Positions 50,448 to 57,347 of a stretch of DNA of 64,000 nucleotides are shown in pieces. The stretch covers positions 4,136 through 68,135 of the forward strand of contig CAMLIZ010000003.1 in the NCBI GenBank assembly GCA_946480245.1, in the 5' to 3' direction. A program made the position numbers and the translations under genes. The notes below the pieces were generated by a model that made no database searches, was not told the DNA's origin, and saw nothing but the letters and a program-made list of their open reading frames with translations. Every line of letters starts with the position of its first letter. Position 1 is the first letter of the stretch. Origin of the DNA: an uncultured Pseudomonadota bacterium (GTDB lineage: Bacteria > Pseudomonadota > Gammaproteobacteria > Burkholderiales > Burkholderiaceae).

Positions 50448-52235
50448 TCAAGCCGCCCTCCTCAGCGCCTGGCGCTCGCAGTAGTTCGCGGCCACGATCA
50501 GCCGCATTGGCAGAGGAGACACCGAGTTGCCGCACATGCGCACCTGCGCGGTCTTCGTCAGCTGCTTGCCGCTAGAGGTGCGGTCGATGATGTAACTGGC
50601 CGGGAAGTCCTGCGCGTTGTAGAGCTCGCGCGGCACCAGCATGCGCAGGCAGATGTCCACGATCACCCACGGCTCCCCCTTGAGCCACACGGTCACCAGC
50701 GCGAGCCTGTCGTGCGTCGTGACGGTTGTGGTTGGGTCGCGCAGGTCGGCCCACTGGCCGCCGGTGCCGTGGTATCGCATCAGGAAGGCCGCGCGGCGCA
50801 ATGCGCCCTCTTCCTGCTCCTTGCTCAGGTGGTATTCCACGAGCGCGTGGTGTTCGCCGCCGGCCGTCACCGTGGGCGCCGGCTCGCGAACGTCGCTGCC
50901 CTTGCTGTGCCGACGCATGGCAGTGAGGTGGGCCGCGATCAGCTGTTGCTGGCTGCCGGTGGTGGTGACCGTGGACACGGGATCGCGTAGGTCGCGCGCT
51001 GGGGTGTCGTTGAAGCCGCCGTTGGCCTGGACCATGAAGGCGGTCGTGAGGCCGTGCTTCAGGCCTCCCGCGACGACGGTGCCAAGCGGCTGCTCCAGAT
51101 CGAGGACACGCGGCGCCTGCCCTTCGCGCTCGCCGTCGCCCATCTGCACCAGCGTGGCGGCCGCCAGCGCGGTCTCGCCTCCCTTAGCGGTCGTGATCGT
51201 GCGCAGCGGATCACGTGGATCGAAGGCGACGTCGCGGGTGTGCGTGACCGGCACCAGCGAGGGGGCAAGCAACATCAGCTCGCCGCGGTTGGCCGCCGTC
51301 ACGGTCGGCATCGGATCGCTCAGTGGCCGCGTGCGGTTGCTGGCGTCGGTGTGCGTCGCCGGCACGATGAACGGCTCGGGCGCCTCGAGGACGAACTTGC
51401 GCATGCCGTGGGCGATGCGGCGCATCGTGGCGTCCGCCAGCGGCTTCTCGCGCCCGAAGATGCTGCGGCCGGGGATGCTCCAATCGATGCAGTCGGCCGC
51501 GGGCTTCCAGCGCTTCTGCCCCGCCTTTGGCTTTTTCGCGTGCGTCTGCTCCGGCCAGACGATCGGCTCGTCGTCGAATCTGACGATGACGTACAGCCGC
51601 TCGCGGGTGCTGTGGGCACCAAGGTCTGCATTGACAATGACGCGCCACTGGATCGCGGTGGCGCCCATCGCGCGCAGGCCGTCGATGAAGTGCTTCCAGT
51701 TCCGGCCCGTGCGCTTTGGGTCCGGCACCAGCCATTGCTCCTGCACCGGCACGCGCTCGCCCTTGGCGGCCACGGTGCCATCTACGCGCACCACGCGGCC
51801 GGTGGCCTTGTCGCGCTTCGCAATCAGCGGAGACCACAGCATCATCTGCTTGACGTTCTCCAGCGTCACCAGCTTGGGCTTCGTCTTGCCCACCCATTTG
51901 TGCACCGCCCAGGCCAGCGCGCGGATCTTGCGGCTGCGCGGCTGGCCGCCCAGGGCCTGGCTGTGGTGGGTGCAGTCGGGGCTGGCGTGCAGGTAGACGA
52001 CAGGTCGGCCGCCGGTGGCCTCCAGCGGGCCCACCTCGAAGACATCGCACAGAAAGTGCTTTGTCTGCGGATGGTTCATCTCGTGCATGCCGATCGCATC
52101 GGGGTCGTGGTCCACCGAGATGTCCACGTGGCGACCGATCGCCTGCTCGATGCCGGTGCTGGCACCGCCGCCGCCGGCGAAGAGGTCAACAACGAGTTCG
52201 TGCGCGAGCGGGAGGAAGAACTGCGGTGTGATCAC
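50448..52235 (-). CDS. DNA cytosine-5 methyltransferase (C5-MTase)
   Basis: A 595-residue enzyme. Motif I DLFAGGGGASTGIEQA (17-32), SAM-binding DHDPDAIGMH, motif IV with SPDCTHHSQ (Cys88 as nucleophile, in place of the usual PCQ), motif VI LENV (125-128), motif VIII QWRVIVNADLGAHSTRERLYVI. Between about 300 and 520 are six repeats of the type DLRDPxxTVTTxGxxxLV. Motif X-like end FPASYIIDRTSSGKQLTKTAQVRMCGNSVSPLPMRLI. It should protect the phage from restriction. The neighbour 52232 overlaps its start (ATGA). Confidence 0.85.
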   Translation of the reverse strand: MITPQFFLPLAHELVVDLFAGGGGASTGIEQAIGRHVDISVDHDPDAIGMHEMNHPQTKHFLCDVFEVGPLEATGGRPVVYLHASPDCTHHSQALGGQPRSRKIRALAWAVHKWVGKTKPKLVTLENVKQMMLWSPLIAKRDKATGRVVRVDGTVAAKGERVPVQEQWLVPDPKRTGRNWKHFIDGLRAMGATAIQWRVIVNADLGAHSTRERLYVIVRFDDEPIVWPEQTHAKKPKAGQKRWKPAADCIDWSIPGRSIFGREKPLADATMRRIAHGMRKFVLEAPEPFIVPATHTDASNRTRPLSDPMPTVTAANRGELMLLAPSLVPVTHTRDVAFDPRDPLRTITTAKGGETALAAATLVQMGDGEREGQAPRVLDLEQPLGTVVAGGLKHGLTTAFMVQANGGFNDTPARDLRDPVSTVTTTGSQQQLIAAHLTAMRRHSKGSDVREPAPTVTAGGEHHALVEYHLSKEQEEGALRRAAFLMRYHGTGGQWADLRDPTTTVTTHDRLALVTVWLKGEPWVIVDICLRMLVPRELYNAQDFPASYIIDRTSSGKQLTKTAQVRMCGNSVSPLPMRLIVAANYCERQALRRAA

Positions 52236-52501
52236 GCCGTGCCCCCCGTTTGGTGCACCAGCCGATCCACCACGTCGCGGTTACCGAGTTCGATGTTCGA
52301 CTCCACCACCTCCATCGCCATCCGCGGAGTGACGGTGCGTTGGTCCTGAAGGGCGATGACCTGGCCGACGAGGTGCGCCAGCAGCGCCAGCAACTCCATC
52401 GCATCGAGGGACTTCCCATGCTCTGCTACCGCCGCTTCGAGCGCCTTTCGGAACGCGAGGTGATCCGCCCTCGGCTTGATCGACTTCATGGGGATGTTCA
52501 C
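52232..52501 (-). CDS. Hypothetical small phage protein
   Basis: An 89-residue protein from GTG 52501 (or ATG 52489: MKSIKPRADHLAFRKALEAA). Helical with LDAMELLALLAHLVGQVIALQDQRTVTPRMAMEVVESNIE. Position in the early operon between a Cys-rich gene and the C5 methyltransferase. Nothing known. Confidence 0.6.
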   Translation of the reverse strand: MNIPMKSIKPRADHLAFRKALEAAVAEHGKSLDAMELLALLAHLVGQVIALQDQRTVTPRMAMEVVESNIELGNRDVVDRLVHQTGGTA

Positions 52502-52815
52502 GTTGCTGTCTCCTGAAACTCGTTCTTCTCGACCACATCGGTCAGGGTCGGCACTTGGCGCTTCAGCCAGTCGGGAATGCAGCGGCGCTCGGCCGCCATC
52601 TGGCGGCGATAGGTGCTGTGGCAGTCGGCGCAGAAGTCCCACGCCTCGTTCATGCGCACGGGCTGCCCGGGCGCAAACAGCAGCGGGCCGGGGTGGCGCG
52701 CTTCGCGCTGTTCCTCGGCGGCGCTCACGCAGAATTCCAGCCACGTGAGGCGGCTGCCAAAGCACGGCGGTGCCGGCGGGTTCAGTTGCTCGACGATGCG
52801 GCGCCGCTTGCTCAC
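52498..52815 (-). CDS. Hypothetical Cys-rich phage protein
   Basis: A 105-residue protein (MSKRRRIVEQLNPPAPPCFG) with CADCHSTYRRQMAAERRCIPDWLKRQV, a likely zinc ribbon or HNH-like remnant. N-terminus basic. Coupled on both sides (GTGA, ATGA-like). A small nucleic-acid-binding protein is possible. Confidence 0.55.
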   Translation of the reverse strand: MSKRRRIVEQLNPPAPPCFGSRLTWLEFCVSAAEEQREARHPGPLLFAPGQPVRMNEAWDFCADCHSTYRRQMAAERRCIPDWLKRQVPTLTDVVEKNEFQETAT

Positions 52816-53234
52816 AGAGGGCTCCGCGCCTGCCCCGTTTCGGACAGGTTCTTGGCCAGTGCGTCCACCCTCCGCTGGTGGAGACTGAGCACATGCTCAC
52901 GCCCATACAGAGCCAGACGGATGATTTCGCGCACACAGTCCGAGGTGGACGTGAAGCCGTTGTCTCGCGCGAACCGGCGCAAGTCGTCATCCATGCTGTC
53001 GCTGATCAGCGCCTTCACGGTGACGGTGTTCTTTTCCAAGGCTGGTGCCGACGTGGGCCGACTGAACGCGACCGAAGTGAGGTTCTCCGTGGCTGACCGC
53101 TCCCCCGCTGCTCCGCTGCCCGCCGAAACCTGGGCGTCCTTGGCCTTGCGTGAAATGCTTGATCGCGTGGTTGCCATGACGGTCAGTGAGTACGAGTTCC
53201 TGGCTGCCGAGGTACTGCACGAGGCGCGTTTCAA
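52812..53234 (-). CDS. Ribbon-helix-helix regulator
   Basis: Up to 140 residues from TTG 53234 (GGGAG in front), or 121 from ATG 53177 (MATTRSSISRKAKDAQ). The C-terminal 70 residues contain an Arc/CopG-like RHH: NTVTVKALISDSMDDDLRRFARDNGFTSTSDCVREIIRLALYGREHV. The TTG start overlaps the Cro-like stop by 4 bases; the first 50 residues are of low complexity. It is the second gene of the early rightward (minus) operon and probably a transcription regulator or antitoxin-like repressor. Confidence 0.7.
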   Translation of the reverse strand: MKRASCSTSAARNSYSLTVMATTRSSISRKAKDAQVSAGSGAAGERSATENLTSVAFSRPTSAPALEKNTVTVKALISDSMDDDLRRFARDNGFTSTSDCVREIIRLALYGREHVLSLHQRRVDALAKNLSETGQARSPL

Positions 53235-53641
53235 CGCTCCCGGCGGTCCTCGGTGCGGCGGGTGTCGTTGATGCGACGGTCGTGGCCAGAGCGGCGGTCG
53301 CGGCCGGATCTGTGCTCCGCGCCGGCGGCGTGCTCGTTGTCGGCACGCGGTTCGGCAGTCGACAGTGCGGCGCGGCGCCGCTCATCCATGCGCCGTTGCT
53401 TTGCGGTGCGCTTGATAGCCGGCGCGCCCCTTGCGTTGATCAGTTCGGGCCAGATGTCGAACCAGTCCTTCGGCCGGAGGTCCCAGCGACGCAATTCGAA
53501 GTTGGTCGCCTCCTCCACTCGCACGGCCTCGCTCGCGCTCAACGTCCCGCGGCCTGTGAGGCACTGGTACAGGAACTGCTCGTTGATGCCGGCCAGTTCG
53601 GCAAGGCGCTTGCGTTCTGTCGGGCTGGGTAGCTTGTCCAT
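53231..53641 (-). CDS. Cro-like (YdaS-type) regulator
   Basis: A 136-residue protein. The HTH is TERKRLAELAGINEQFLYQCLTGRGTLSASEAVRVEEAT (about 8-46), followed by FELRRWDLRPKDWFDIWPELI, the form of YdaS/Cro-like DNA-binding proteins. The C-terminal half is Arg-rich (RSGRDRRSGHDRRINDTRRTEDRRE). It faces the repressor gene and shares operators with it. With its promoter -10 box ending 8 bases before the ATG, the mRNA may be leaderless. Confidence 0.8.
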   Translation of the reverse strand: MDKLPSPTERKRLAELAGINEQFLYQCLTGRGTLSASEAVRVEEATNFELRRWDLRPKDWFDIWPELINARGAPAIKRTAKQRRMDERRRAALSTAEPRADNEHAAGAEHRSGRDRRSGHDRRINDTRRTEDRRER

Positions 53642-53648
53642 GCCCGCT

Positions 53649-53676
53649 ACTGTAGCGATTCGCTAGATCGTGTCAA
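53649..53676 (-). promoter_or_regulatory. Early promoter for the Cro-like operon
   Basis: Minus strand: -35 TTGACA (53671-53676), 16-base spacer, -10 TACAGT (53649-53654). The operator TAGCGATTCGCTA (53653-53665) lies between the boxes and overlaps the -10. The start point would fall at about 53642, next to the ATG at 53641. Confidence 0.75.
53653..53665. promoter_or_regulatory. Repressor operator O1 (TAGC-N5-GCTA)
   Basis: Perfect palindrome TAGCGATTCGCTA, identical to the operator at 56433-56445. Binding here would block the Cro-side promoter. Confidence 0.75.
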
Positions 53677-53687
53677 GCGTTCCGCTA
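53675..53687. promoter_or_regulatory. Operator O2 (imperfect)
   Basis: AAGCGTTCCGCTA is a variant of TAGC-N5-GCTA with one substitution in the left half. It overlaps the -35 box of the minus-strand promoter and lies 9 bases after O1. Confidence 0.55.
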
Positions 53688-53703
53688 CACGCGCTAGAGA
53701 CCG

Positions 53704-53724
53704 TTTCTAGCAATATGCTAGAAA
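53704..53724. promoter_or_regulatory. Operator O3 (21-bp palindrome)
   Basis: TTTCTAGCA-ATA-TGCTAGAAA, containing the TAGC-N5-GCTA core, lies just before the repressor start and could serve autoregulation. Confidence 0.7.
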
Positions 53725-53729
53725 TTGGC

Positions 53730-54503
53730 ATGGAGACACGCGCCGAAAGACGGCTGCGCAAACTGCGCACGCTCGCTAGCGATACGCCGGGGGGGATCAG
53801 GGCTTTGGCCGATGTCGCCGGGCTCAACTGGCAAACGCTCGATCAGATCCTGAAGGGGGTGCAACTCCCCTCAGGAAACCCGCGCTCGCTTGGCGACCGC
53901 GCGGCCCGGTCGATCGAGGATGCAATGCGGCTCGGCAGAGGGTGGTTTGACGCCGGCGACGAGCAGAGTGAACTAGGTCACTCTAAGGGCTTTCCACCAC
54001 ACATATCTGAAGGACCTGTCGTTTACCCTGCCGGCCGGGGAGAAACCACAATACCGGCCCTGCAGCCACGGGCAGACGACATCCAGGTTCCGCTGACCAA
54101 CGCGGCGGCCTCGATGGGCCGTGGCCTGTACGCGCCGGAGCACGACGAAGTTGTGTCCAGCATGACCGTAAGCCGCTCTTGGCTGTCCAGAAACGCCACC
54201 TATTCCTCAGTCGAAAACCTCGCGCTGCTGACCGGCTACGGCGACTCGATGACCGGCACCTTCGAGCACGGCGACCTGCTGCTGGTCGACCGCGGCATTC
54301 GCGAGGTGAAGCTCGATGCCGTGTACGTGCTTGCGCTGAACGACGAGCTCTACATCAAACGCCTGCAGCGCCGCCCGTCCGGTGAGATCCGCATGATTTC
54401 GGACAACCCGAAGTACGAGCCTTACACGATCACCGAGGCGGAGCGCGAGAAGTTCGAGGTGCTCGGGCGGGTGGTGATGATCTGGAATGCGAAGCGGCTA
54501 TGA
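53730..54503 (+). CDS. CI-like repressor with S24 (LexA-type) peptidase domain
   Basis: A 257-residue protein from ATG 53730 (ATG 53715 also possible). N-terminal HTH GGIRALADVAGLNWQTLDQILKG (residues about 20-45); C-terminal S24 domain with GDSM (Ser173) and YIKRLQR (Lys210) as the self-cleavage pair and LLGxG-like DHGDLLLVDRGIR. A PAGRG near residue 100 could be the Ala-Gly cleavage site. It should bind the TAGC-N5-GCTA operators and be inactivated after DNA damage through RecA. Its stop overlaps the next start by 4 bases. Confidence 0.88.
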   Translation: METRAERRLRKLRTLASDTPGGIRALADVAGLNWQTLDQILKGVQLPSGNPRSLGDRAARSIEDAMRLGRGWFDAGDEQSELGHSKGFPPHISEGPVVYPAGRGETTIPALQPRADDIQVPLTNAAASMGRGLYAPEHDEVVSSMTVSRSWLSRNATYSSVENLALLTGYGDSMTGTFEHGDLLLVDRGIREVKLDAVYVLALNDELYIKRLQRRPSGEIRMISDNPKYEPYTITEAEREKFEVLGRVVMIWNAKRL

Positions 54504-54784
54504 ACGACGAGGTGTTCTTCGAGCGCGCTGCCACCGAGCTGAAGAACGGCACCGCGGTGCCAGGCCTGATGGCCAAGACCTTTGCGCGCACCAACGGGGA
54601 CGAGACGAAAGCGGCCGCGCTCTACGTCCGTTGGCGCGCGCAGCAACTGCGCAACGAGTACCTGGGCCAGCTCGCCAAGGTGCGAGCCGCGCAGCCAGCA
54701 AAGCCGATGCACCCCGCGGCGCTGATCGCGTTGGGCATCATCGCCTTCTTCGTGCTGGCTGTGCTGGCCACCCACTGGAAGTGA
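54500..54784 (+). CDS. Small membrane protein after the repressor
   Basis: A 94-residue protein with charged N-terminal helices (FFERAATELKNGTAVPGLMAKTFARTNGDETKAAALYVRWRAQQL) and a C-terminal membrane helix (AALIALGIIAFFVLAVLATH). Coupled to the repressor by ATGA, so expressed in the lysogen. A superinfection exclusion role is possible but not shown. Confidence 0.65.
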   Translation: MNDEVFFERAATELKNGTAVPGLMAKTFARTNGDETKAAALYVRWRAQQLRNEYLGQLAKVRAAQPAKPMHPAALIALGIIAFFVLAVLATHWK

Positions 54785-55077
54785 AGTCGGCCGCGCTGGC
54801 GCTGGCCCTGATGGTGGCCGCCATACCCTGCTTGGCGCGCGCCCCGCGCTCGCACGCCGCCAAGCTCGAGTTCCAGCGCCACCACCCCTGCCCGGCCACC
54901 GGCCGCCTTCGAGGCGCATGCCCGGGCTACGTCATTGACCATCGGGTGCCGTTGTGCGCTGGCGGGGTAGATGAACCATCGAACATGCAGTGGCAGACCA
55001 TCGAGGCGGGCGCCATAAAGGACCGCTTCGAGTGGGAACAGTGTCGGCTGTCGCGACGCGCGAAGGCCGGCAAGTGA
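54781..55077 (+). CDS. HNH protein with signal peptide
   Basis: A 98-residue protein from GTG 54781. The signal peptide (KSAALALALMVAAIPCLARA) is followed by an HNH-like core: KLEFQRHHPCPATGRLRGACPGYVIDHRVPLCAGGVDEPSNMQWQT with DH, two CP pairs and NMQW. The family of small HNH proteins often has this leader. A periplasmic nuclease in the lysogeny operon might act on incoming DNA (exclusion), which is inference. Confidence 0.7.
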   Translation: MKSAALALALMVAAIPCLARAPRSHAAKLEFQRHHPCPATGRLRGACPGYVIDHRVPLCAGGVDEPSNMQWQTIEAGAIKDRFEWEQCRLSRRAKAGK

Positions 55078-55141
55078 ACAGGAAGAAAGCCACAACCGCA
55101 GTGAAGATTCCCCTTGGTCGAAGGGGTGATGCATTGCAAAA

Positions 55142-55574
55142 TTGCGATACAGTCAATTGGAAGTTCAGAACCTACCTTTCACCACGGGCAGACGGGAGGT
55201 ACAGGAGAAGGTGGACCGGTTCGACGACTGGAACAGTCAGTACTTTCAGGCGCAGGTGCGCTACCTGAGGACAACTGGAATTGGAAACTGGACGGAACCA
55301 CAAGCGAGGAAGCTAAAGGGGCCACACGACCTCTTCGAAATCAGGTGGAAGAACCGGAACGTTCAGATGCGAGCGCTCGGCTTCTTCAGCGAAGGCGCGT
55401 TCATCCACCACGACCTACACGGGCGGCGAGACGTTCACGATCACCAAGCCGAGCACGACGAACACCATCGTGTGTTTTAAGGTGCGGCCGCAGGCCAGCG
55501 GCACGGTGTACGACGCCCAGATGGTCTTGAACTCTCTCGGGCCTACGTACGGGTTGCGCGACGACGCTCAATGA
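55142..55574 (+). pseudogene. Broken RelE/HigB-like toxin gene joined to an unrelated 3' end
   Basis: From TTG 55142 the frame encodes RREVQEKVDRFDDWNSQYFQ, WTEPQARKLKGPHDLFEIRWKNRNVQMRALGFFSEGAF, typical of the phage RelE-like (Gp49) toxin family. At about 55401 the toxin C-terminus is replaced: the toxin frame runs into low-complexity HHDLHGRRDVHDHQ to a stop at 55480, whereas the next frame reads TTTYTGGETFTITKPSTTNTIVCFKV and on to a TGA (55572-55574) that overlaps the next ATG, as real genes here do. So the toxin is truncated and fused out of frame to the 3' end of another gene. No complete product expected. Confidence 0.6.
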
Positions 55575-55849
55575 GAAGAAGTAGCTTCGAATACGAACGG
55601 CCGTGGTGGAAGCCGCTCGCCGACTTCGCCGGGCACGTGTTCGGGGGGTCCGCATTGTTTCTGGTCATCGCGGTGCCCGCTGTAGCGTTGTCGCTAGGCG
55701 TGAAGTACCTGAGCCAGATCGGAATTGCGCCGTTCACGCTCAAGGTTTTGGAGCTCTTGGACGATTCAATCGTTGTCGTTGACGCGACCCTGTACATGGC
55801 CTATCTTGTGACGACAGCCTTCAAAGCGCTGCGGGAGATGATCGGATGA
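55571..55849 (+). CDS. Small membrane protein
   Basis: A 92-residue protein with two hydrophobic segments (FGGSALFLVIAVPAVALSLGV; LYMAYLVTTAFKAL) and charged ends. Its ATG overlaps the remnant's stop. Lysogeny operon, role unknown. Confidence 0.65.
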   Translation: MRRSSFEYERPWWKPLADFAGHVFGGSALFLVIAVPAVALSLGVKYLSQIGIAPFTLKVLELLDDSIVVVDATLYMAYLVTTAFKALREMIG

Positions 55850-56001
55850 CCAAAGACGTGATTGCGGCGTTCAGCACCGCCGCGAAGCAGGCGCCGCGCC
55901 TCTACTTCGCGCCGATCGTCGGCGCGATCAAGGCGGTGCGCGCCGAGTTGCGCCGCATGGACTCAAAACCGAAGCAACCGGCGCAAGCGGCAAAGAAGTA
56001 G
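55846..56001 (+). CDS. Small protein, lysogeny operon
   Basis: A 51-residue protein from ATG 55846 overlapping the preceding stop (ATGA): MTKDVIAAFSTAAKQAPRLYFAPIVG then basic tail. Amphipathic helix and lysine-rich end. Followed by a strong terminator. No family. Confidence 0.6.
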   Translation: MTKDVIAAFSTAAKQAPRLYFAPIVGAIKAVRAELRRMDSKPKQPAQAAKK

Positions 56002-56026
56002 CGCCGCCGGCCCTCCCCCGCCAACG

Positions 56027-56050
56027 AAGCCCGCCATGCGCGGGCTTTTT
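56027..56050 (+). terminator. Terminator of the repressor operon
   Basis: Stem AGCCCGC (56028-56034) and GCGGGCT (56040-56046) with a 5-base loop and TTTTT. Ends the repressor transcript. Confidence 0.85.
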
Positions 56051-56122
56051 CACGCCTGCTTTCCCGTGTCTCGAATGGCATTTCACAGGGTTACCTCCAC
56101 CGCAACGCAATCCACGCCTGAG

Positions 56123-56308
56123 ATGCGAGAGGTGAAAGTGAGCCTGACGCTTCCAACTATCACGCTGATTGAATTTGCGACTCAGATCCTGTCGCTGTCT
56201 AAGCAGCACCAAGATGGCCTGCTCGCCGCTCTGGAGGGGCAGCGCGTCAAGATCGCGGCCGTGCTCGAGCAGGTTGAGAACGAAGCGTCAGCCGGGGAAC
56301 CTCTGTAG
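56123..56308 (+). CDS. Small protein between two terminators
   Basis: Up to 61 residues from ATG 56123; GTG 56138 with GAGAGG before it is another start. SLTLPTITLIEFATQILSLS, QHQDGLLAALEGQRVKIAAVLEQVENEASAG: helical. It has its own segment between terminators and so a separate promoter should lie in 56051-56122, where I see no clear boxes. Role unknown. Confidence 0.55.
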   Translation: MREVKVSLTLPTITLIEFATQILSLSKQHQDGLLAALEGQRVKIAAVLEQVENEASAGEPL

Positions 56309-56329
56309 GCTGCGCGAGGCACCGCAACC

Positions 56330-56355
56330 GAGCCCGCCCCTGCGCGGGCTTTTTG
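56330..56355 (+). terminator. Terminator before the recombination operon promoter
   Basis: Stem AGCCCGC (56331-56337) and GCGGGCT (56344-56350) with TTTTT. Same stem as the one at 56027-56050. Confidence 0.85.
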
Positions 56356-56408
56356 TTGCCCGCATAAGAACTACGTAATGCATTAGGTAATCGGTTTGTA
56401 GCGCGCTC

Positions 56409-56449
56409 TAGCGTAACGCTTGACATGTGATCTAGCGATTCGCTACATT
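56409..56449 (+). promoter_or_regulatory. Repressor-controlled promoter of the recombination operon
   Basis: -35 TTGACA (56420-56425), 18-base spacer, -10 TACATT (56444-56449). Operators TAGCGTAACGCTT (56409-56421) and TAGCGATTCGCTA (56433-56445) overlap the -35 and -10. Layout matches the minus-strand early promoter, so the CI-like protein should turn off both. Confidence 0.8.
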
Positions 56450-56474
56450 GGACCTCAGCAGCAAGGAGGTCCAC

Positions 56475-56870
56475 ATGAGCAACACCGCTACCGCGGCCCA
56501 ACGCCACTCGGCGTGCGCCAGCCGCTACACCCCTGAAGAACTTGCCCGTCTGGGCATCAACGTGCAGGCGCTCCTGCGCGCCCGCAAAGCGGCAAGTGGG
56601 GAGGCGTTGGCCGCCGTGCGCCTGCAGACAGCGCATGCGCTCACCCAGCGTGAGTTCGCCCACTTCCCCGCCACTTCGATCACCACCGCGCAGCGCCTCG
56701 AATACGAGCTGACCCTCGTGAAGGCCATCGTGCGCGACCTGGCCGAGACCATCGAGGCGCTGGTGATGCCGGTGCCCGAGGAGGCCTACCAGGAGCGCCG
56801 GGCAGGCTACGACAAGGACCACTTCGTGGAGATGGTCGAGGCCGACCGCCGTGCGGGGATCGAGTCGTGA
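56475..56870 (+). CDS. First gene of recombination operon, hypothetical
   Basis: A 131-residue protein from ATG 56475 with a perfect AAGGAGG. Sequence ASRYTPEELARLGINVQALLRARKAAS, then helices (FAHFPATSITTAQRLEYELTLVKAIVRDLAETIEALVMPVPEEAYQ). A HTH-like arrangement is possible in residues 20-60. It could be an anti-repressor or transcription antiterminator, but no motif shows this. Confidence 0.65.
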   Translation: MSNTATAAQRHSACASRYTPEELARLGINVQALLRARKAASGEALAAVRLQTAHALTQREFAHFPATSITTAQRLEYELTLVKAIVRDLAETIEALVMPVPEEAYQERRAGYDKDHFVEMVEADRRAGIES

Positions 56871-57031
56871 CCGCCGACGAAATGCGCCAGCGCGCCGCCA
56901 CTGACCCGAGCCTGCCGTTGGGCCAGGACGAGCCCGAGCACAGCGCCGCGTGGTCTGTGCTGGCGGTCGCCGTCATCGCACTGGTAGCGCTGCTCGATGC
57001 CGCGCTGCTTTCGCTGCTGAGGGCCGCATGA
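56867..57031 (+). CDS. Small membrane protein
   Basis: 54 residues from GTG 56867, overlapping the previous stop (GTGA). Acidic N-terminus and one long membrane helix (WSVLAVAVIALVALLDAALL). Too short for an automated call, but coupling and composition support it. Confidence 0.5.
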   Translation: MTADEMRQRAATDPSLPLGQDEPEHSAAWSVLAVAVIALVALLDAALLSLLRAA

Positions 57032-57114
57032 CGCACGACCCCTTCACCGCCGAGACCCTTGCGATGCTCGCCGTTGGCGTGCTCGCGATCGCCATCGTCT
57101 TCTTCGGAGGCTGA
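57028..57114 (+). CDS. Tiny membrane peptide
   Basis: 28 residues, ATG 57028 (ATGA overlap): MTHDPFTAETLAMLAVGVLAIAIVFFGG, a single membrane helix. It follows a similar gene; the pair may be a small two-protein membrane system. Confidence 0.45.
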   Translation: MTHDPFTAETLAMLAVGVLAIAIVFFGG

Positions 57115-57116
57115 GC

Positions 57117-57347
57117 ATGCCGATCCACGACAGCGGCGCATGGCCGCTCGGCTTTCCGCCTCTGCAACCGGGGCCTGTGGTGCTGCCCGGCACCGGCCGC
57201 CTCGTGTACTGGACCGGCCGCGTCGCGATCGGTCTGCGCCATCAACCCGTGCCCGATCGCGCCCGGCCCGTTCCCCACTCGCACCTGTGGGTGCAGGAAC
57301 TGATGCTGGCCACGCCCGCGCACCAACAACAGCAGGGACAAGCATGA
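57117..57347 (+). CDS. Hypothetical protein
   Basis: 76 residues from ATG 57117, three bases after the previous stop; overlaps the ERF start. MPIHDSGAWPLGFPPLQPGPVVLPGTGRLVYWTGRVAIGL: proline- and tryptophan-rich small domain. No family recognised. Confidence 0.55.
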   Translation: MPIHDSGAWPLGFPPLQPGPVVLPGTGRLVYWTGRVAIGLRHQPVPDRARPVPHSHLWVQELMLATPAHQQQQGQA

